A DNA stretch of 64,000 nucleotides from Bordetella parapertussis (GTDB lineage Bacteria > Bacteroidota > Bacteroidia > Chitinophagales > Chitinophagaceae): NCBI GenBank assembly GCA_943331005.2, contig CALQJX020000016.1, positions 1 to 64,000 on the forward strand, given 5' to 3'. Below are positions 1-8,834 of this stretch, one piece after another (within the stretch, counting starts at the first letter, position 1; the number at the start of each line of letters is the position of its first letter). Both the position numbers and the translations under genes were made by a program. A model generated the notes under the pieces. The model was not told the DNA's origin. It worked only from the letters and a program-made list of their open reading frames with translations, and ran no database searches.

Positions 1-391
1 GGGGGGGGGGAAATCAGAAAAACAGACTCAAATACAATATTATAATTCAAAGAAATGCAGAATGAGGCACTACCACTGAATTGAATATATGATTGGTTGG
101 ATTGATAAATTATCTTCTGCTAAGGAATGTCATTCAAATTGCAGCGCTAAGTAGTGGCTACAAACAACTGTATAGAACATCCGGCACTTTGAAAAATGAC
201 ATGCAATTTAATAGTTAGATTCAGGATTTTCAGCAACTTTTACTACAAGCTGCTGGATACTATTTCATAAAAAATAAACAATCTTCCAACGTAAACAATT
301 TTAGACCTAAAGTAGTTTATTACTCGAAGATTATAGCCGCATCATCGTGAAAGATATGATGACAAAAATACTATCGATCGAAGAGAACCGT
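1..391. other. Non-coding start of window with poly-G end
   Basis: The window opens with ten consecutive G residues and then AT-rich sequence with no convincing open frame on either strand up to the end of the pseudouridine synthase gene. The G run resembles the no-signal base call of two-colour sequencing chemistry, so it may be an artefact at a contig end. I see no RNA gene or repeat here. Confidence 0.5.
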
Positions 392-2107
392 TTAGAAATC
401 TTCTGCCACCTCGAAGCTGACCAGCTCCTTGGTTCTGGGATGTATGAATGAGAGCTGAGCTGCATGCAGGTAGAGGCGCAAATCGGGTTTGCCATAGAGA
501 TCGTCGCCAATAATAGGTGCATTGAGCCCCAGCTCGTGTGCGGCATGCATGCGCAACTGGTGCGTGCGGCCGGTGAGTGGCCAGAAATGAACCCTGGTGG
601 CGGTTTCGGTACGCTCTATGACCTTCCAGCGGGTAATACTTTTCTTGCCGTTTTTGAAACAGACCAGCTGCATGGGCCTGTTGAACAGATCGGGGATAAG
701 CGGCAGGTCTATCTCGCCCTCCTCTCCGCTGATGACCTTTGTGAGCAATGCGGTATAGCGCTTGCGCACACCCCGCTCCAGAAACTGCCTTTGTATGTGC
801 TTGTGTACCTGCGGGGTTTTGGCAACCACCAGCAGGCCTGAAGTACCCATATCTAACCGATGCACAATGAGCGGCTCTATGTTGCCCAGAGTGGTCTTTA
901 GACGGGTATATACAGAGTCGGCAATATTGACACCGGGAACAGAACGTAGTCCGGCGGGTTTATTGACCACCAGAAAGTAATTGTCTTCGAAAATAATATT
1001 GAGCTCACAGCCCTCTTCAGTAGCCTGCAGAAAGGGGATCTCATCGAGCGGAATACCTTCCAGCATATGCGCAAGTATGGGTTTGCACTTACCCGTACAT
1101 GCAGGGTAGTACTGTTTGTGTTTCCTTATCTCAGACTTAGGTGCTGCACCCCACCAGAACTCGGCCATGGCCAGAGGTTTGTAACCATGTGCAAATGCAT
1201 ATTGTAATAGCTTGGGTGTGGCGCACTCTCCGGCAGCAGATGGCGGCCTGCCAAAAGGTGTGGGGCTGAATATATCCTGCAGGCTTTTGCTTCTGCCGTC
1301 TTTATTGAGGAAGGAATATTGCTGAAAAAGCTGCGCCTGCAGGGCACCAGATCTTTCTTTACGTTCGTTCTTCAGTGCTTCTATACGCACCTCCAGCGGA
1401 TCGAGCGATGTATGCAGCTGCTCCAGCTTTTCTTTCCAGTTATCTGTAATGGCTTTTAGCTGCCGTTTATCGGCAAGACTTTGCTTTACCAGTTCTTCAT
1501 CCAACAGGGCAAAATCGAGCTCGTTCAATTGTGCACGTTGCTCATCGCGCAGGGTCTTGCGGTGGTCTTTATTGGACTTTATCAGCTCTTTACATGCAGC
1601 AATTTCCTGCACAGATCTTTTATTGAAAACTTCCAGATCTTGTTTGAGCTGTATATACTGCACGTCTGCTTTTATTGCTTCGAGTTGTGTATTTACGGCA
1701 CTGATCACTTCCTGCTCCTTCAGAAAAAAACTATTCTCTGCCAGCATATCGAATACAGGAGGCACAAAACGGGGGTGATCGTTGGTGCCGGCCAGTTTGC
1801 CGGAAAAAGCAGAGAGGTACCCTACCCTGCCGCCGGCATCTGCTACCACCAGTACGCCAAACATTTTGCCTATAGGCATAGCACCGGGCTCCTCTGCCAG
1901 ACCAAAATTATGGTCGAGACCGGTATGTGCTTCGATGTATTGCTGCAGCTCTGTTGCTGCTATAACAGAAAGCGGGTGCGGCTCGTAATAAAAGGGGAAG
2001 GTGAAACGATCTGGCAGCGAAATTTGGCTCAGTACACTATCTGAAAAATAGATGATCCTGCGCTGCTCATTGCCATCGGGGTATGTGCTGTGTGTTTCGA
2101 TAAGCAA
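392..2107 (-). CDS. RluA-family RNA pseudouridine synthase with coiled-coil N-terminus
   Basis: Isomerises uridine to pseudouridine in rRNA or tRNA; the exact target is not visible. The C-terminal ~200 residues form the RluA catalytic domain, with the signature HRLDMGTSGLLV at about 416 and Asp419 as the expected nucleophile. The first ~370 residues are extra: a region of unknown fold, then a charged coiled coil (about 125-260). At 571 aa it is about twice the size of plain RluA proteins. This long architecture occurs in some Bacteroidota and proteobacteria. No ATG lies at the N-terminus; the frame is closed upstream by TGA, so a TTG start at 2107 is the best guess, with an AAAGAGG-like stretch upstream. 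It is divergent from the gene at 2162. Confidence 0.85.
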   Translation of the reverse strand: MLIETHSTYPDGNEQRRIIYFSDSVLSQISLPDRFTFPFYYEPHPLSVIAATELQQYIEAHTGLDHNFGLAEEPGAMPIGKMFGVLVVADAGGRVGYLSAFSGKLAGTNDHPRFVPPVFDMLAENSFFLKEQEVISAVNTQLEAIKADVQYIQLKQDLEVFNKRSVQEIAACKELIKSNKDHRKTLRDEQRAQLNELDFALLDEELVKQSLADKRQLKAITDNWKEKLEQLHTSLDPLEVRIEALKNERKERSGALQAQLFQQYSFLNKDGRSKSLQDIFSPTPFGRPPSAAGECATPKLLQYAFAHGYKPLAMAEFWWGAAPKSEIRKHKQYYPACTGKCKPILAHMLEGIPLDEIPFLQATEEGCELNIIFEDNYFLVVNKPAGLRSVPGVNIADSVYTRLKTTLGNIEPLIVHRLDMGTSGLLVVAKTPQVHKHIQRQFLERGVRKRYTALLTKVISGEEGEIDLPLIPDLFNRPMQLVCFKNGKKSITRWKVIERTETATRVHFWPLTGRTHQLRMHAAHELGLNAPIIGDDLYGKPDLRLYLHAAQLSFIHPRTKELVSFEVAEDF

Positions 2108-2161
2108 AAATAATGGTTCCTCTTTATGTAGCGGACTAATAATGCATAATAAGTAAATTGC

Positions 2162-3256
2162 ATGATGCGATCATTTACCTTCCTACTGTTAATGGTATTC
2201 TCTGTTGCTGCAAAGGGACAGTTGTACTCAATACGCTATATAGACACCAAGACCAATGCTTCCTTCAGAGGCCTATCGGTTGCTAACAGAAATGCCGTAT
2301 GGGTAAGTGGCAGTAAGGGCTGGGTGGGACGCACAACAAATGGTGGCACAGACTGGCATTTCGGCCAGGTGCCCGGATATGAGCAATGTGACTTCAGGAC
2401 CATCTACGCTTTTGACAGCAACAATGCCATTATAGCCAATGCGGGAAGTCCGGCATATATACTGCGCACCGGCGATGGCGGCAACAGCTGGCAAAAGGTA
2501 TATGAAAACAAAGACAGTGCTGCCTTTATAGATGGTATAGATTTCTGGAATAAAAGAAAAGGCATAGTGTACGGAGACCCAATAAATGGCAGGATGCTGC
2601 TACTGCACACCAACAGTAAGGGTAAACACTGGAAAGAGCGCAGCAAAAGAAACAGGCCAAAGATGGAGCCCGGAGAGGCATCGTTTGCGGCAAGTGGCAC
2701 CAATATACATTGTATGCTGTGGGGTACGGTGGTAATAGCTGCAGGTGGCAAAACTTCTAAACTATACATATCGAGAAGCAATGGACTAAGATGGCGCACT
2801 ATACCCACACCAATGCTGGCAGGCAAGGAGAGTACAGGCATATTTTCTTTTATGACTGGAAGAGGCGTTTGGAACTGGTATATAGCCGGCGGAGACTACA
2901 AGCAGGATACGCTACGTACTGCCAACTTCTTCTATACCCGTAACAAAGGAAAAAAGTGGATTGCACCAACCACTACCACACGAGGCTACAGAGAATGCCT
3001 GGCTGCTATAGATACAACCGGACTAAAAGGCGGATGGATAACATCGATATTTGCCCTGGGGCCAACGGGTATAGATGTATCAACAGACAAAGGTGCTACC
3101 TGGCAAGCACTGAGCGACGACAAAGACCTGCATGTAATAAAAGTATCTGCAGATCACAAGAGATTGTTTTTGGCTGGCGGCAAGGGTAAGCTGGCTATAA
3201 TGCAGGCTGCCATAAATGATGAGGAAAGGCCGTACTTGTCTATACCCGCTCCATGA
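2162..3256 (+). CDS. Exported BNR/YCF48-like beta-propeller protein
   Basis: A 364-aa protein with a signal peptide (about 1-19, ending AAKGQ). The body has repeated bladed motifs of the form G.GG..W (for example RTTNGGTDWHF, RTGDGGNSWQKV, STDKGATWQAL), typical of BNR/Asp-box and YCF48-like propellers. Homologues in Bacteroidota are often called oxidoreductase or photosystem-stability-like, but nothing here shows an enzyme activity. It is probably periplasmic or surface-exposed. Two in-frame ATGs are adjacent at 2162 and 2165. It is monocistronic, with rluA divergent upstream and dinB convergent downstream. Confidence 0.7.
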   Translation: MMRSFTFLLLMVFSVAAKGQLYSIRYIDTKTNASFRGLSVANRNAVWVSGSKGWVGRTTNGGTDWHFGQVPGYEQCDFRTIYAFDSNNAIIANAGSPAYILRTGDGGNSWQKVYENKDSAAFIDGIDFWNKRKGIVYGDPINGRMLLLHTNSKGKHWKERSKRNRPKMEPGEASFAASGTNIHCMLWGTVVIAAGGKTSKLYISRSNGLRWRTIPTPMLAGKESTGIFSFMTGRGVWNWYIAGGDYKQDTLRTANFFYTRNKGKKWIAPTTTTRGYRECLAAIDTTGLKGGWITSIFALGPTGIDVSTDKGATWQALSDDKDLHVIKVSADHKRLFLAGGKGKLAIMQAAINDEERPYLSIPAP

Positions 3257-3278
3257 AACAAATAAAAACAGCAACAGA

Positions 3279-3734
3279 TCACCTGCCACCCCATTCCCAC
3301 ATGCCATAAAGCACCTTTGCATCGAGCTTATGCCCTGCCTGCTTCAGTAGTAGAATGAGCTGACCACGATGATGACTTTCGTGCGAAATGAGATAACCAA
3401 CAAAGGCAGATGGATGTGGCTTAAAGCCCTTTATCTTTCCTTCTGCAATACCTTTCTCCAGCAGCATAGCTATAGCAGCTCCACTCTCTTCCATCGACTG
3501 TTGCAGCAACTGTCTGGAGAGCGGTGTATCCTTTTCAATTTTAGTTTGCTGTGCAAAAAGATCGGGTGCGGCCACCTTCAGCCACATGAGCCTTACATTA
3601 TGCAAATGAGCAAACTGCTCACCGGCACTACGCCCCTTTGCGGCACTGCGTTGCAGCAACTCATCATCAATAGCCTGAAGCAGGTACAGATTTATGCGGC
3701 AATGAATGAGCCAGGTATCTATAAGGTCTTTCAT
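3279..3734 (-). CDS. DinB family protein
   Basis: A 151-aa four-helix-bundle protein of the DinB/YfiT superfamily, which generally binds a divalent metal through three histidines. Visible ligands are His in FAHLHNVR and the HESHHRGQ motif near the C-terminus. Members include thiol transferases and many uncharacterised enzymes, so no substrate is proposed. The frame can extend 22 residues upstream to 3800, but the ATG at 3734 (MKDLIDTW) gives the usual DinB N-terminus and is preferred. It is convergent with the propeller gene and divergent from the U32 gene. Confidence 0.8.
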   Translation of the reverse strand: MKDLIDTWLIHCRINLYLLQAIDDELLQRSAAKGRSAGEQFAHLHNVRLMWLKVAAPDLFAQQTKIEKDTPLSRQLLQQSMEESGAAIAMLLEKGIAEGKIKGFKPHPSAFVGYLISHESHHRGQLILLLKQAGHKLDAKVLYGMWEWGGR

Positions 3735-3906
3735 GTAGTAAAAATAAGAAGTTTGGTAATTCCGGCACGTTTCTATTACACCCTGAAAAGTCAGCAACAA
3801 CCGCCATTCACGGCAGATATCTCTTGTTCATCAATTTCCCAAACATGACCATCGTCAGCCACCGGCAGAGAGTAAGCCCCTATGTTTGCGCGATTTTTTA
3901 GCAGAT

Positions 3907-5145
3907 ATGAAAATGGAAATAATGGCCCCGGTAGGGTCGTGGGAAAGTTTGCAGACAGCAATACAGGCCGGAGCGGATTCTATATACTTTGGTGTGGAGC
4001 AACTGAACATGCGTGTAAAATCGGCAGCATCGCTTACTACCGAAGATATACCCACTATAGTGGAACGATGCAGGGAGCATGGCATAAGAACCTACCTCAC
4101 CCTGAACACGACCATGTATGACCATGACAAACAACTGCTAACAGGTATAATAGCTGCTGCTAAGGCGGCTGGTACAGATGCAGTAATAGCTGCAGACTTT
4201 GCCGTAATAAATGAATGTAAGAAACAGGGTATGGGCCTGCACATAAGCACGCAGGCCAATGTGACCAATATAGATACAGTAGAATTCTTCTCGGCCTATG
4301 CCGATCTGGTAGTACTATCAAGAGAGCTTACCATGACGCAGGTAAAAGCTATAGTGCAGCAGATACATGAACGAGATATAAGAGGACCAAAAGGCGAGCT
4401 AATGAAGATAGAGATCTTTGCTCACGGGGCGCTGTGCATGGCCATATCGGGCAAATGCTACCTTAGTCTTGATTCTAATAATTCATCGGCCAACAGAGGT
4501 GCCTGTGTGCAGAACTGCCGCCACAAATATCAGGTAACAGATATGGACAATGGCAAGGAGCTGATACTGGACAATGAGTACATAATGAGCGCTAAAGATC
4601 TCTGCACCATAGACCTGCTGGATAAGGTTGCAGAAATAGGTGTATCTGTGCTGAAAATAGAAGGTCGCGGCCGCTCTGCAGACTATGTTTATACAACGGT
4701 AAAATGCTATAAAGAAGCAGCAGAAGCTATTGCTGATGGCACCTATACCCGCGAAAAAGCCGCAGCCTGGAAAACAACACTGCAAACAGTCTTCAACCGC
4801 GGCTTTTGGGATGGCTACTACATGGGCCGTCAGCTGGGCGAGTGGAGCGACACCGACGGATCTCAGGCTACCCGCAAAAAGATATTGCTGGGCAAGGCCG
4901 TGAAATACTATCCCAAGCTGGAGGTTGCGGAATTCGTACTGGAAGCAGGCGCTCTTTCGCTGGGAGATGAACTGATGCTGATAGGCCCTGTAACGGGCAT
5001 TGTATCACAAACGGTGGAAAGCATCCATCTGAATAACGGACCGGTAGAAAAAGCTGCTAAAGGAAACAGCATTACAGTACCTGTAGGCCGCAAGGTGCGC
5101 CCGGGCGATAAGATCTATAAAATAGTAGCTACAGAATATGCCTAA
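3907..5145 (+). CDS. U32 family protein, probable tRNA U34 hydroxylation enzyme (TrhP-like)
   Basis: About 412 aa. Carries the U32 signature FAHGALCMAISGKCYLS and later conserved cysteines (ACVQNCRHKY), usual for U32 proteins that act as oxygen-independent hydroxylases such as TrhP/YegQ (5-hydroxyuridine at tRNA position 34) rather than as true collagenases. N-terminal TIM-barrel-like half, C-terminal small domain with KVRPGDKIYKI. A TTG at 3886 could add seven residues, but the ATG at 3907 gives the normal family start MKMEIMAPVGS. Its last 8 bases overlap the ferredoxin gene, suggesting translational coupling and a redox or Fe-S link. Confidence 0.85.
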   Translation: MKMEIMAPVGSWESLQTAIQAGADSIYFGVEQLNMRVKSAASLTTEDIPTIVERCREHGIRTYLTLNTTMYDHDKQLLTGIIAAAKAAGTDAVIAADFAVINECKKQGMGLHISTQANVTNIDTVEFFSAYADLVVLSRELTMTQVKAIVQQIHERDIRGPKGELMKIEIFAHGALCMAISGKCYLSLDSNNSSANRGACVQNCRHKYQVTDMDNGKELILDNEYIMSAKDLCTIDLLDKVAEIGVSVLKIEGRGRSADYVYTTVKCYKEAAEAIADGTYTREKAAAWKTTLQTVFNRGFWDGYYMGRQLGEWSDTDGSQATRKKILLGKAVKYYPKLEVAEFVLEAGALSLGDELMLIGPVTGIVSQTVESIHLNNGPVEKAAKGNSITVPVGRKVRPGDKIYKIVATEYA

Positions 5146-5362
5146 GATACTGCACCACAGAGGCCGTTGTATAGGCTGCAATCTGTGCTACGAAATATGG
5201 CCGTTGCGCTGGCGCATGTCGCGCACAGATGGCAAGTGTACTCTGGTAGGCGGTATAGAGAAAAAAGGGGTGTGGCAGGTAGTGGTATCGGAAGACGAAC
5301 TGCAACCCAACAAAAAAGCCGCAGATGCCTGTCCGGTAAAGATCATCAGAATTGTAGCCTAA
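5138..5362 (+). CDS. Single-cluster 4Fe-4S ferredoxin
   Basis: A 74-aa protein with Cys11, Cys14 and Cys17 in CIGCNLC and a remote Cys65-Pro, the ligand set for one [4Fe-4S] cluster. The residue that would be the fourth Cys of a two-cluster ferredoxin is Trp21, and Cys34 is extra. It overlaps the upstream U32 gene by 8 bases, so the two are almost certainly co-translated. Inference: it may deliver electrons to, or assist, the U32 enzyme. The function of the pair is untested here. Confidence 0.8.
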   Translation: MPKILHHRGRCIGCNLCYEIWPLRWRMSRTDGKCTLVGGIEKKGVWQVVVSEDELQPNKKAADACPVKIIRIVA

Positions 5363-5369
5363 ATAACTA

Positions 5370-7496
5370 CTAAAACAATTGCTTCCGGAACAGGAACAAT
5401 GAAAGAATAAAACCCAGCATAGTAGCTATGTATATGCCAGCTATGAGGTGCAGGTTTCGGGGCAAAAAGCCGAACGTCACCTCATGCGTTCCGGCAGGTA
5501 CCGGCACTGTTATATTGCAATAGGCAGAGGTGTAATGCGGCACCTGTCTGCCATCTATTTGTACCTGCCACCCCGGATAATTGACCTGCTGCAACACCAG
5601 CAAGGCTGCACTACCCAGCGTAACTGTAGCAGCCACTTTTCCGGGCACAAAAGAGCGCACCTGCACTCCATCGCCCGCAGTATGCTGCATGGGATAATTA
5701 CCCAGTGCCGACATATCCTGTACCGACATAACGGCTGCCGTTTTAGAAGGCAATACTACGCCCTGCCTCAGCGGCAAGACCTCATAAGAAAGGTACATGA
5801 ATGGATTTGCCCAAACCGAATCTTTGATCCTGCTTTCGGACAGACTATCGAATTGGCTGAGTATGAACGGGCTGTAACTATCTGTGGCTATGTTTTTGCA
5901 AAAGTTATTGAGATTGGCAGTGAGCGGTTTCATTTGCTCCCGCATGCGGTCGTCGTTACGGGCATTTACCGGCGCATGTATATCTGGCACAGGGAAACCG
6001 GCAGGGGCTTTGCGCATGGCTGCATGTATTGTGGCACAGTGCTCTTTGTCTGTAACTGTACCATACATATTCAGCTGTGTGGCCACTACCATATCCAGCG
6101 CACACAGCAGCAACAGATTTCGCGCTGTAAAATAAGCGCCACCCCGCCGCTGCACCAGCAACAAAAGCACCAGCAGAAATAAAACCTGTATAGCAGCCTG
6201 CGCTATGACCAAATGATGCATGGCTGCATTATGAATGAACTCGTTGATATCTGTAAAAAAGAGGGAATAGTTACCTGCAAGTCCATGCTGCAGCAACTCA
6301 TAACCCAACAAGCCCACCACAATGGCCAGCAACCCCAGCACCACCCATCTGAAACGGGCTATGTACTGTCGGCCTGTGGTGGTGAGCTCATGAAATGCCC
6401 CCGCAGCCAGCACCACAAAACCTATAATAAAAAACAGACGAAACAAAGACGGGAAACGAAACAGGTTCATCATTGGCACATAGCTATACAACCACCCTCG
6501 CAACGGCACATAAGCACCAAAAGACACCACCAAACAAAACACCGATATTACCAATACTCCCCAACGCCATTTTTTACCTGGCAGCAATACCGAGCTGAGC
6601 ATAAATGCCAGTCCAACAATTCCTATATAGGCATTGCGCATAGATATGTCTGTGAGGTAGAACACATCGTTCTTGAGACTGGCAAAAGGCACCAGTAAGG
6701 ATAGCATGGATCGTGGTGAAAAAGGAGACATATTGGCTTTCGCCAGCGTAACCCCTACCCCACGGGTCATAAAGTGTGCCGAGCCCGACAAGCTGTATAA
6801 ACAAGGCCAGGCAAGCAATACAAACGCCACCGCAAAGATCACATTCCCTTTCACCAAAGTAATGAACCGCCCCCTGTTTGCTATAGCCGCCCCTGCAAAT
6901 AACACCAGCAAAATATAACTGCTGACGATAAGGAATGCCGGATAGCCACCACTAAGCAACAAAAACTGGAACAATGCACCCAGCATTGCATAACCGATGC
7001 GCCCCGATTGCAGGAGTTTGCGGTATGCCCAGAAGAGCCAAACTATCCAAGTGGCAGATATGGCCCAGCTAAGATGCTCTGCATTGCTGATATAAAAGCC
7101 ACAGGCACTGAAGCAAAATGCACCAAGCAGGGCGGCCTCTTCTGAAAGATCAAATGTTTTTATGAGCCGGAACATACCCATGCCGCCTGCCGCAATAGTG
7201 AATATGAACTCTGCATTGAACAGATAAACAGAATAACGGGCGGGCAATGCAACCAGTAATGCCACAGGGTACCATACGCCACTCTGCGGATCGGCAAAGA
7301 AAGGATAACCACATTGCTGGTAGGGATCCCATGCAGGGAATACACCATTGCGCAGGCACTCACTTACGAAATACCGCCAGGGAAGAAAGATATCGCGAGC
7401 GTCCCAAATGAGCGTGTGCTGCATGAATGCCACCTGCCGGAAGGCAATGACCACAAAAAGCAGAATTATAATATTATAATATACAGATCGCTTCAA
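5370..7496 (-). CDS. YfhO-like polytopic membrane protein
   Basis: A 708-aa protein with about a dozen hydrophobic helices and an early acidic loop (IWDARDIFLPWRYF) followed by GVFPAWDPYQQCGYPFFADPQ, the pattern of YfhO/GT-C-type membrane glycosyltransferases. A soluble C-terminal domain at about 480-680 ends with one more helix. YfhO is linked to lipoteichoic acid or sugar transfer in Firmicutes; in Bacteroidota the substrate is unknown. It is convergent with the ferredoxin gene, only 7 bases apart, and transcribed from a candidate promoter at 7531-7559. Confidence 0.75.
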   Translation of the reverse strand: MKRSVYYNIIILLFVVIAFRQVAFMQHTLIWDARDIFLPWRYFVSECLRNGVFPAWDPYQQCGYPFFADPQSGVWYPVALLVALPARYSVYLFNAEFIFTIAAGGMGMFRLIKTFDLSEEAALLGAFCFSACGFYISNAEHLSWAISATWIVWLFWAYRKLLQSGRIGYAMLGALFQFLLLSGGYPAFLIVSSYILLVLFAGAAIANRGRFITLVKGNVIFAVAFVLLAWPCLYSLSGSAHFMTRGVGVTLAKANMSPFSPRSMLSLLVPFASLKNDVFYLTDISMRNAYIGIVGLAFMLSSVLLPGKKWRWGVLVISVFCLVVSFGAYVPLRGWLYSYVPMMNLFRFPSLFRLFFIIGFVVLAAGAFHELTTTGRQYIARFRWVVLGLLAIVVGLLGYELLQHGLAGNYSLFFTDINEFIHNAAMHHLVIAQAAIQVLFLLVLLLLVQRRGGAYFTARNLLLLCALDMVVATQLNMYGTVTDKEHCATIHAAMRKAPAGFPVPDIHAPVNARNDDRMREQMKPLTANLNNFCKNIATDSYSPFILSQFDSLSESRIKDSVWANPFMYLSYEVLPLRQGVVLPSKTAAVMSVQDMSALGNYPMQHTAGDGVQVRSFVPGKVAATVTLGSAALLVLQQVNYPGWQVQIDGRQVPHYTSAYCNITVPVPAGTHEVTFGFLPRNLHLIAGIYIATMLGFILSLFLFRKQLF

Positions 7497-7530
7497 TTTG
7501 TGTAGCTGTGAAACTGAGTTATTTCTGCAC

Positions 7531-7559
7531 CAAAAGTAACAGGAAAACTACTACCACAA
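7531..7559 (-). promoter_or_regulatory. Bacteroidota-type promoter for the YfhO-like gene
   Basis: On the minus strand TACTTTTG (7538 to 7531) matches the -7 consensus TAnnTTTG, with a TTG at 7559-7557 about 18 bases upstream, slightly shorter than the usual 19-21. It lies ~35 bases before the ATG at 7496. Confidence 0.45.
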
Positions 7560-7603
7560 ACTCATTAAATACAAACACTATATAAGGCCTTCTTTTTCTG
7601 CAC

Positions 7604-8470
7604 ATGAACTACTATCTTTATCAGGTTAAAGCTCTTTGTATGAGGGGACAGGCAAAAAATTTTACGACTATACGCCGTATGCTTATGGTACTGCTGATCT
7701 GCTGTTTTGCGGCTCCGCAAGGCTATGCGCAATTGCTTCAGCCCGCTCCTGCCACCAACAAAAAGCTATTGAGCATCTACCAGCTTCTGTATCCGGTCAA
7801 AGACATTACCCCAAGACTTGCGGAAACCAGGAAAACGCCGGCTGTAGCAGAGGCAGATTCATTAGGTACATCGGATGAGTTCACCCTCGACGAACAGTCA
7901 GATGCAGGCAAAACCGCTGTAGTTGAAGACACCAAACCTCAGAAAACGATCATTACTACACTGGCCAAAGCAAAAGACAAGGCAGAGCCGCTATTCGATA
8001 ACGAAACGGACCAGCTTGCCAAACGCTATGCCTACATGATGGAAGTAGATGCCAACGAGGTAAACAATCTGTACCTCTACAAATTCATAGACCAGTGGTA
8101 TGGAGTGAAATACAAGTATGGCGGCACAGATAATCAGGGCATAGACTGCTCGGCATTTGCGCAAAAACTATACAGCAGCATCTACAGCGTGAATCTGCAA
8201 CGCACCTCTCGTCAGCAGCACAAGAACGCAGAATTCATAAAAAAACATGAAGATGCAGAAGAAGGCGATCTGGTCTTTTTCCGTATGCGCCATGTTCGCA
8301 TATCGCATGTAGGTGTTTATCTTACTAACGGCTACTTTGTGCATGCATCACGGTCCAGAGGTGTAATGATCAGCAGCCTGTCTGACAAATACTGGAACCG
8401 CCGCTATGCCGGTTGCGGCCGTGTGGAGAAAGACATTAAAGAAGCATCCGAATCAGAATTCCTGCAATAG
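7604..8470 (+). CDS. NlpC/P60 (C40) cell-wall hydrolase
   Basis: A 288-aa protein whose C-terminal ~120 residues form an NlpC/P60 domain: YKYGGTDNQGIDCSAF with the nucleophilic Cys, RISHVGVYL with the catalytic His and GYFVHAS with the third polar residue. Such enzymes usually cut the gamma-D-Glu to diaminoacid bond in peptidoglycan stem peptides. The N-terminal segment to about residue 43 (LLICCFAAPQGYAQ) is a signal peptide, followed by an acidic linker. ATG codons at 7604 and 7640 are both possible; the later one gives a more normal signal peptide. Neighbouring genes run in opposite directions, so it is probably monocistronic. Confidence 0.85.
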   Translation: MNYYLYQVKALCMRGQAKNFTTIRRMLMVLLICCFAAPQGYAQLLQPAPATNKKLLSIYQLLYPVKDITPRLAETRKTPAVAEADSLGTSDEFTLDEQSDAGKTAVVEDTKPQKTIITTLAKAKDKAEPLFDNETDQLAKRYAYMMEVDANEVNNLYLYKFIDQWYGVKYKYGGTDNQGIDCSAFAQKLYSSIYSVNLQRTSRQQHKNAEFIKKHEDAEEGDLVFFRMRHVRISHVGVYLTNGYFVHASRSRGVMISSLSDKYWNRRYAGCGRVEKDIKEASESEFLQ

Positions 8471-8474
8471 CAGA

Positions 8475-8657
8475 TCAGGCTTCCACAAAATACATATTCA
8501 GCTCCCCTTTGTTCTTGGCGTCAATGCGGCCACGGTATTGGCAATGCACATGATCTTTTACCAGCGCCAATGTAGACTCTGATATATTGATCTTACCCGG
8601 CTCACTGCTCTGATCCATACGAGCTGCTGTATTCACGGTATCGCCCCATATCTCGAA
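8475..8657 (-). pseudogene. Truncated class III adenylate/guanylate cyclase (C-terminal remnant)
   Basis: The minus strand encodes EIWGDTVNTAARM and then ~45 residues ending KNKGELNMYFVEA and a stop, which is the second half of a class III nucleotide cyclase domain. The N-terminal half of the catalytic domain, including the metal-binding aspartates, is absent. The frame stays open upstream to 8792, but that part bears no cyclase resemblance. The protein cannot be an active cyclase. It looks like the relic of a deletion or rearrangement with a breakpoint near 8658. Confidence 0.75.
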
Positions 8658-8669
8658 TGGCTGAGTGGA

Positions 8670-8783
8670 ATGAGGGCAAATACAAATGAAGGACAGCTGC
8701 AAAAATTGCTTGCAATGATGGGCAAAGAACTGCCAATAGAGCGTTATGCAATGATAGAACAGGAGATCATGAAGTGTGTGTAA
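8670..8783 (+). pseudogene. Possible C-terminal gene fragment next to the cyclase remnant
   Basis: A 37-codon plus-strand frame begins with ATG at 8670 and ends with TAA at 8783. Its translation (EGQLQKLLAMMGKELPIERY and on) reads like a helical C-terminal tail rather than random sequence. It starts within ~15 bases of where cyclase similarity stops on the other strand, so it may be the surviving end of a second gene joined there by the same rearrangement. It could equally be a chance frame. Confidence 0.3.
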
Positions 8784-8834
8784 CGCAACCACCTGAGAAT
8801 GGCTGTAATTGAATAGAATACGGGAACAACAGAG

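Noticed and set aside
464..841. Plus-strand 125-codon frame opposite the pseudouridine synthase
   Set aside because: Lies entirely inside the catalytic region of an assigned gene and has no independent signal.
8658..8792. Upstream continuation of the cyclase remnant frame to 8792
   Set aside because: Sequence beyond 8658 has no cyclase resemblance; the open frame there is accidental.
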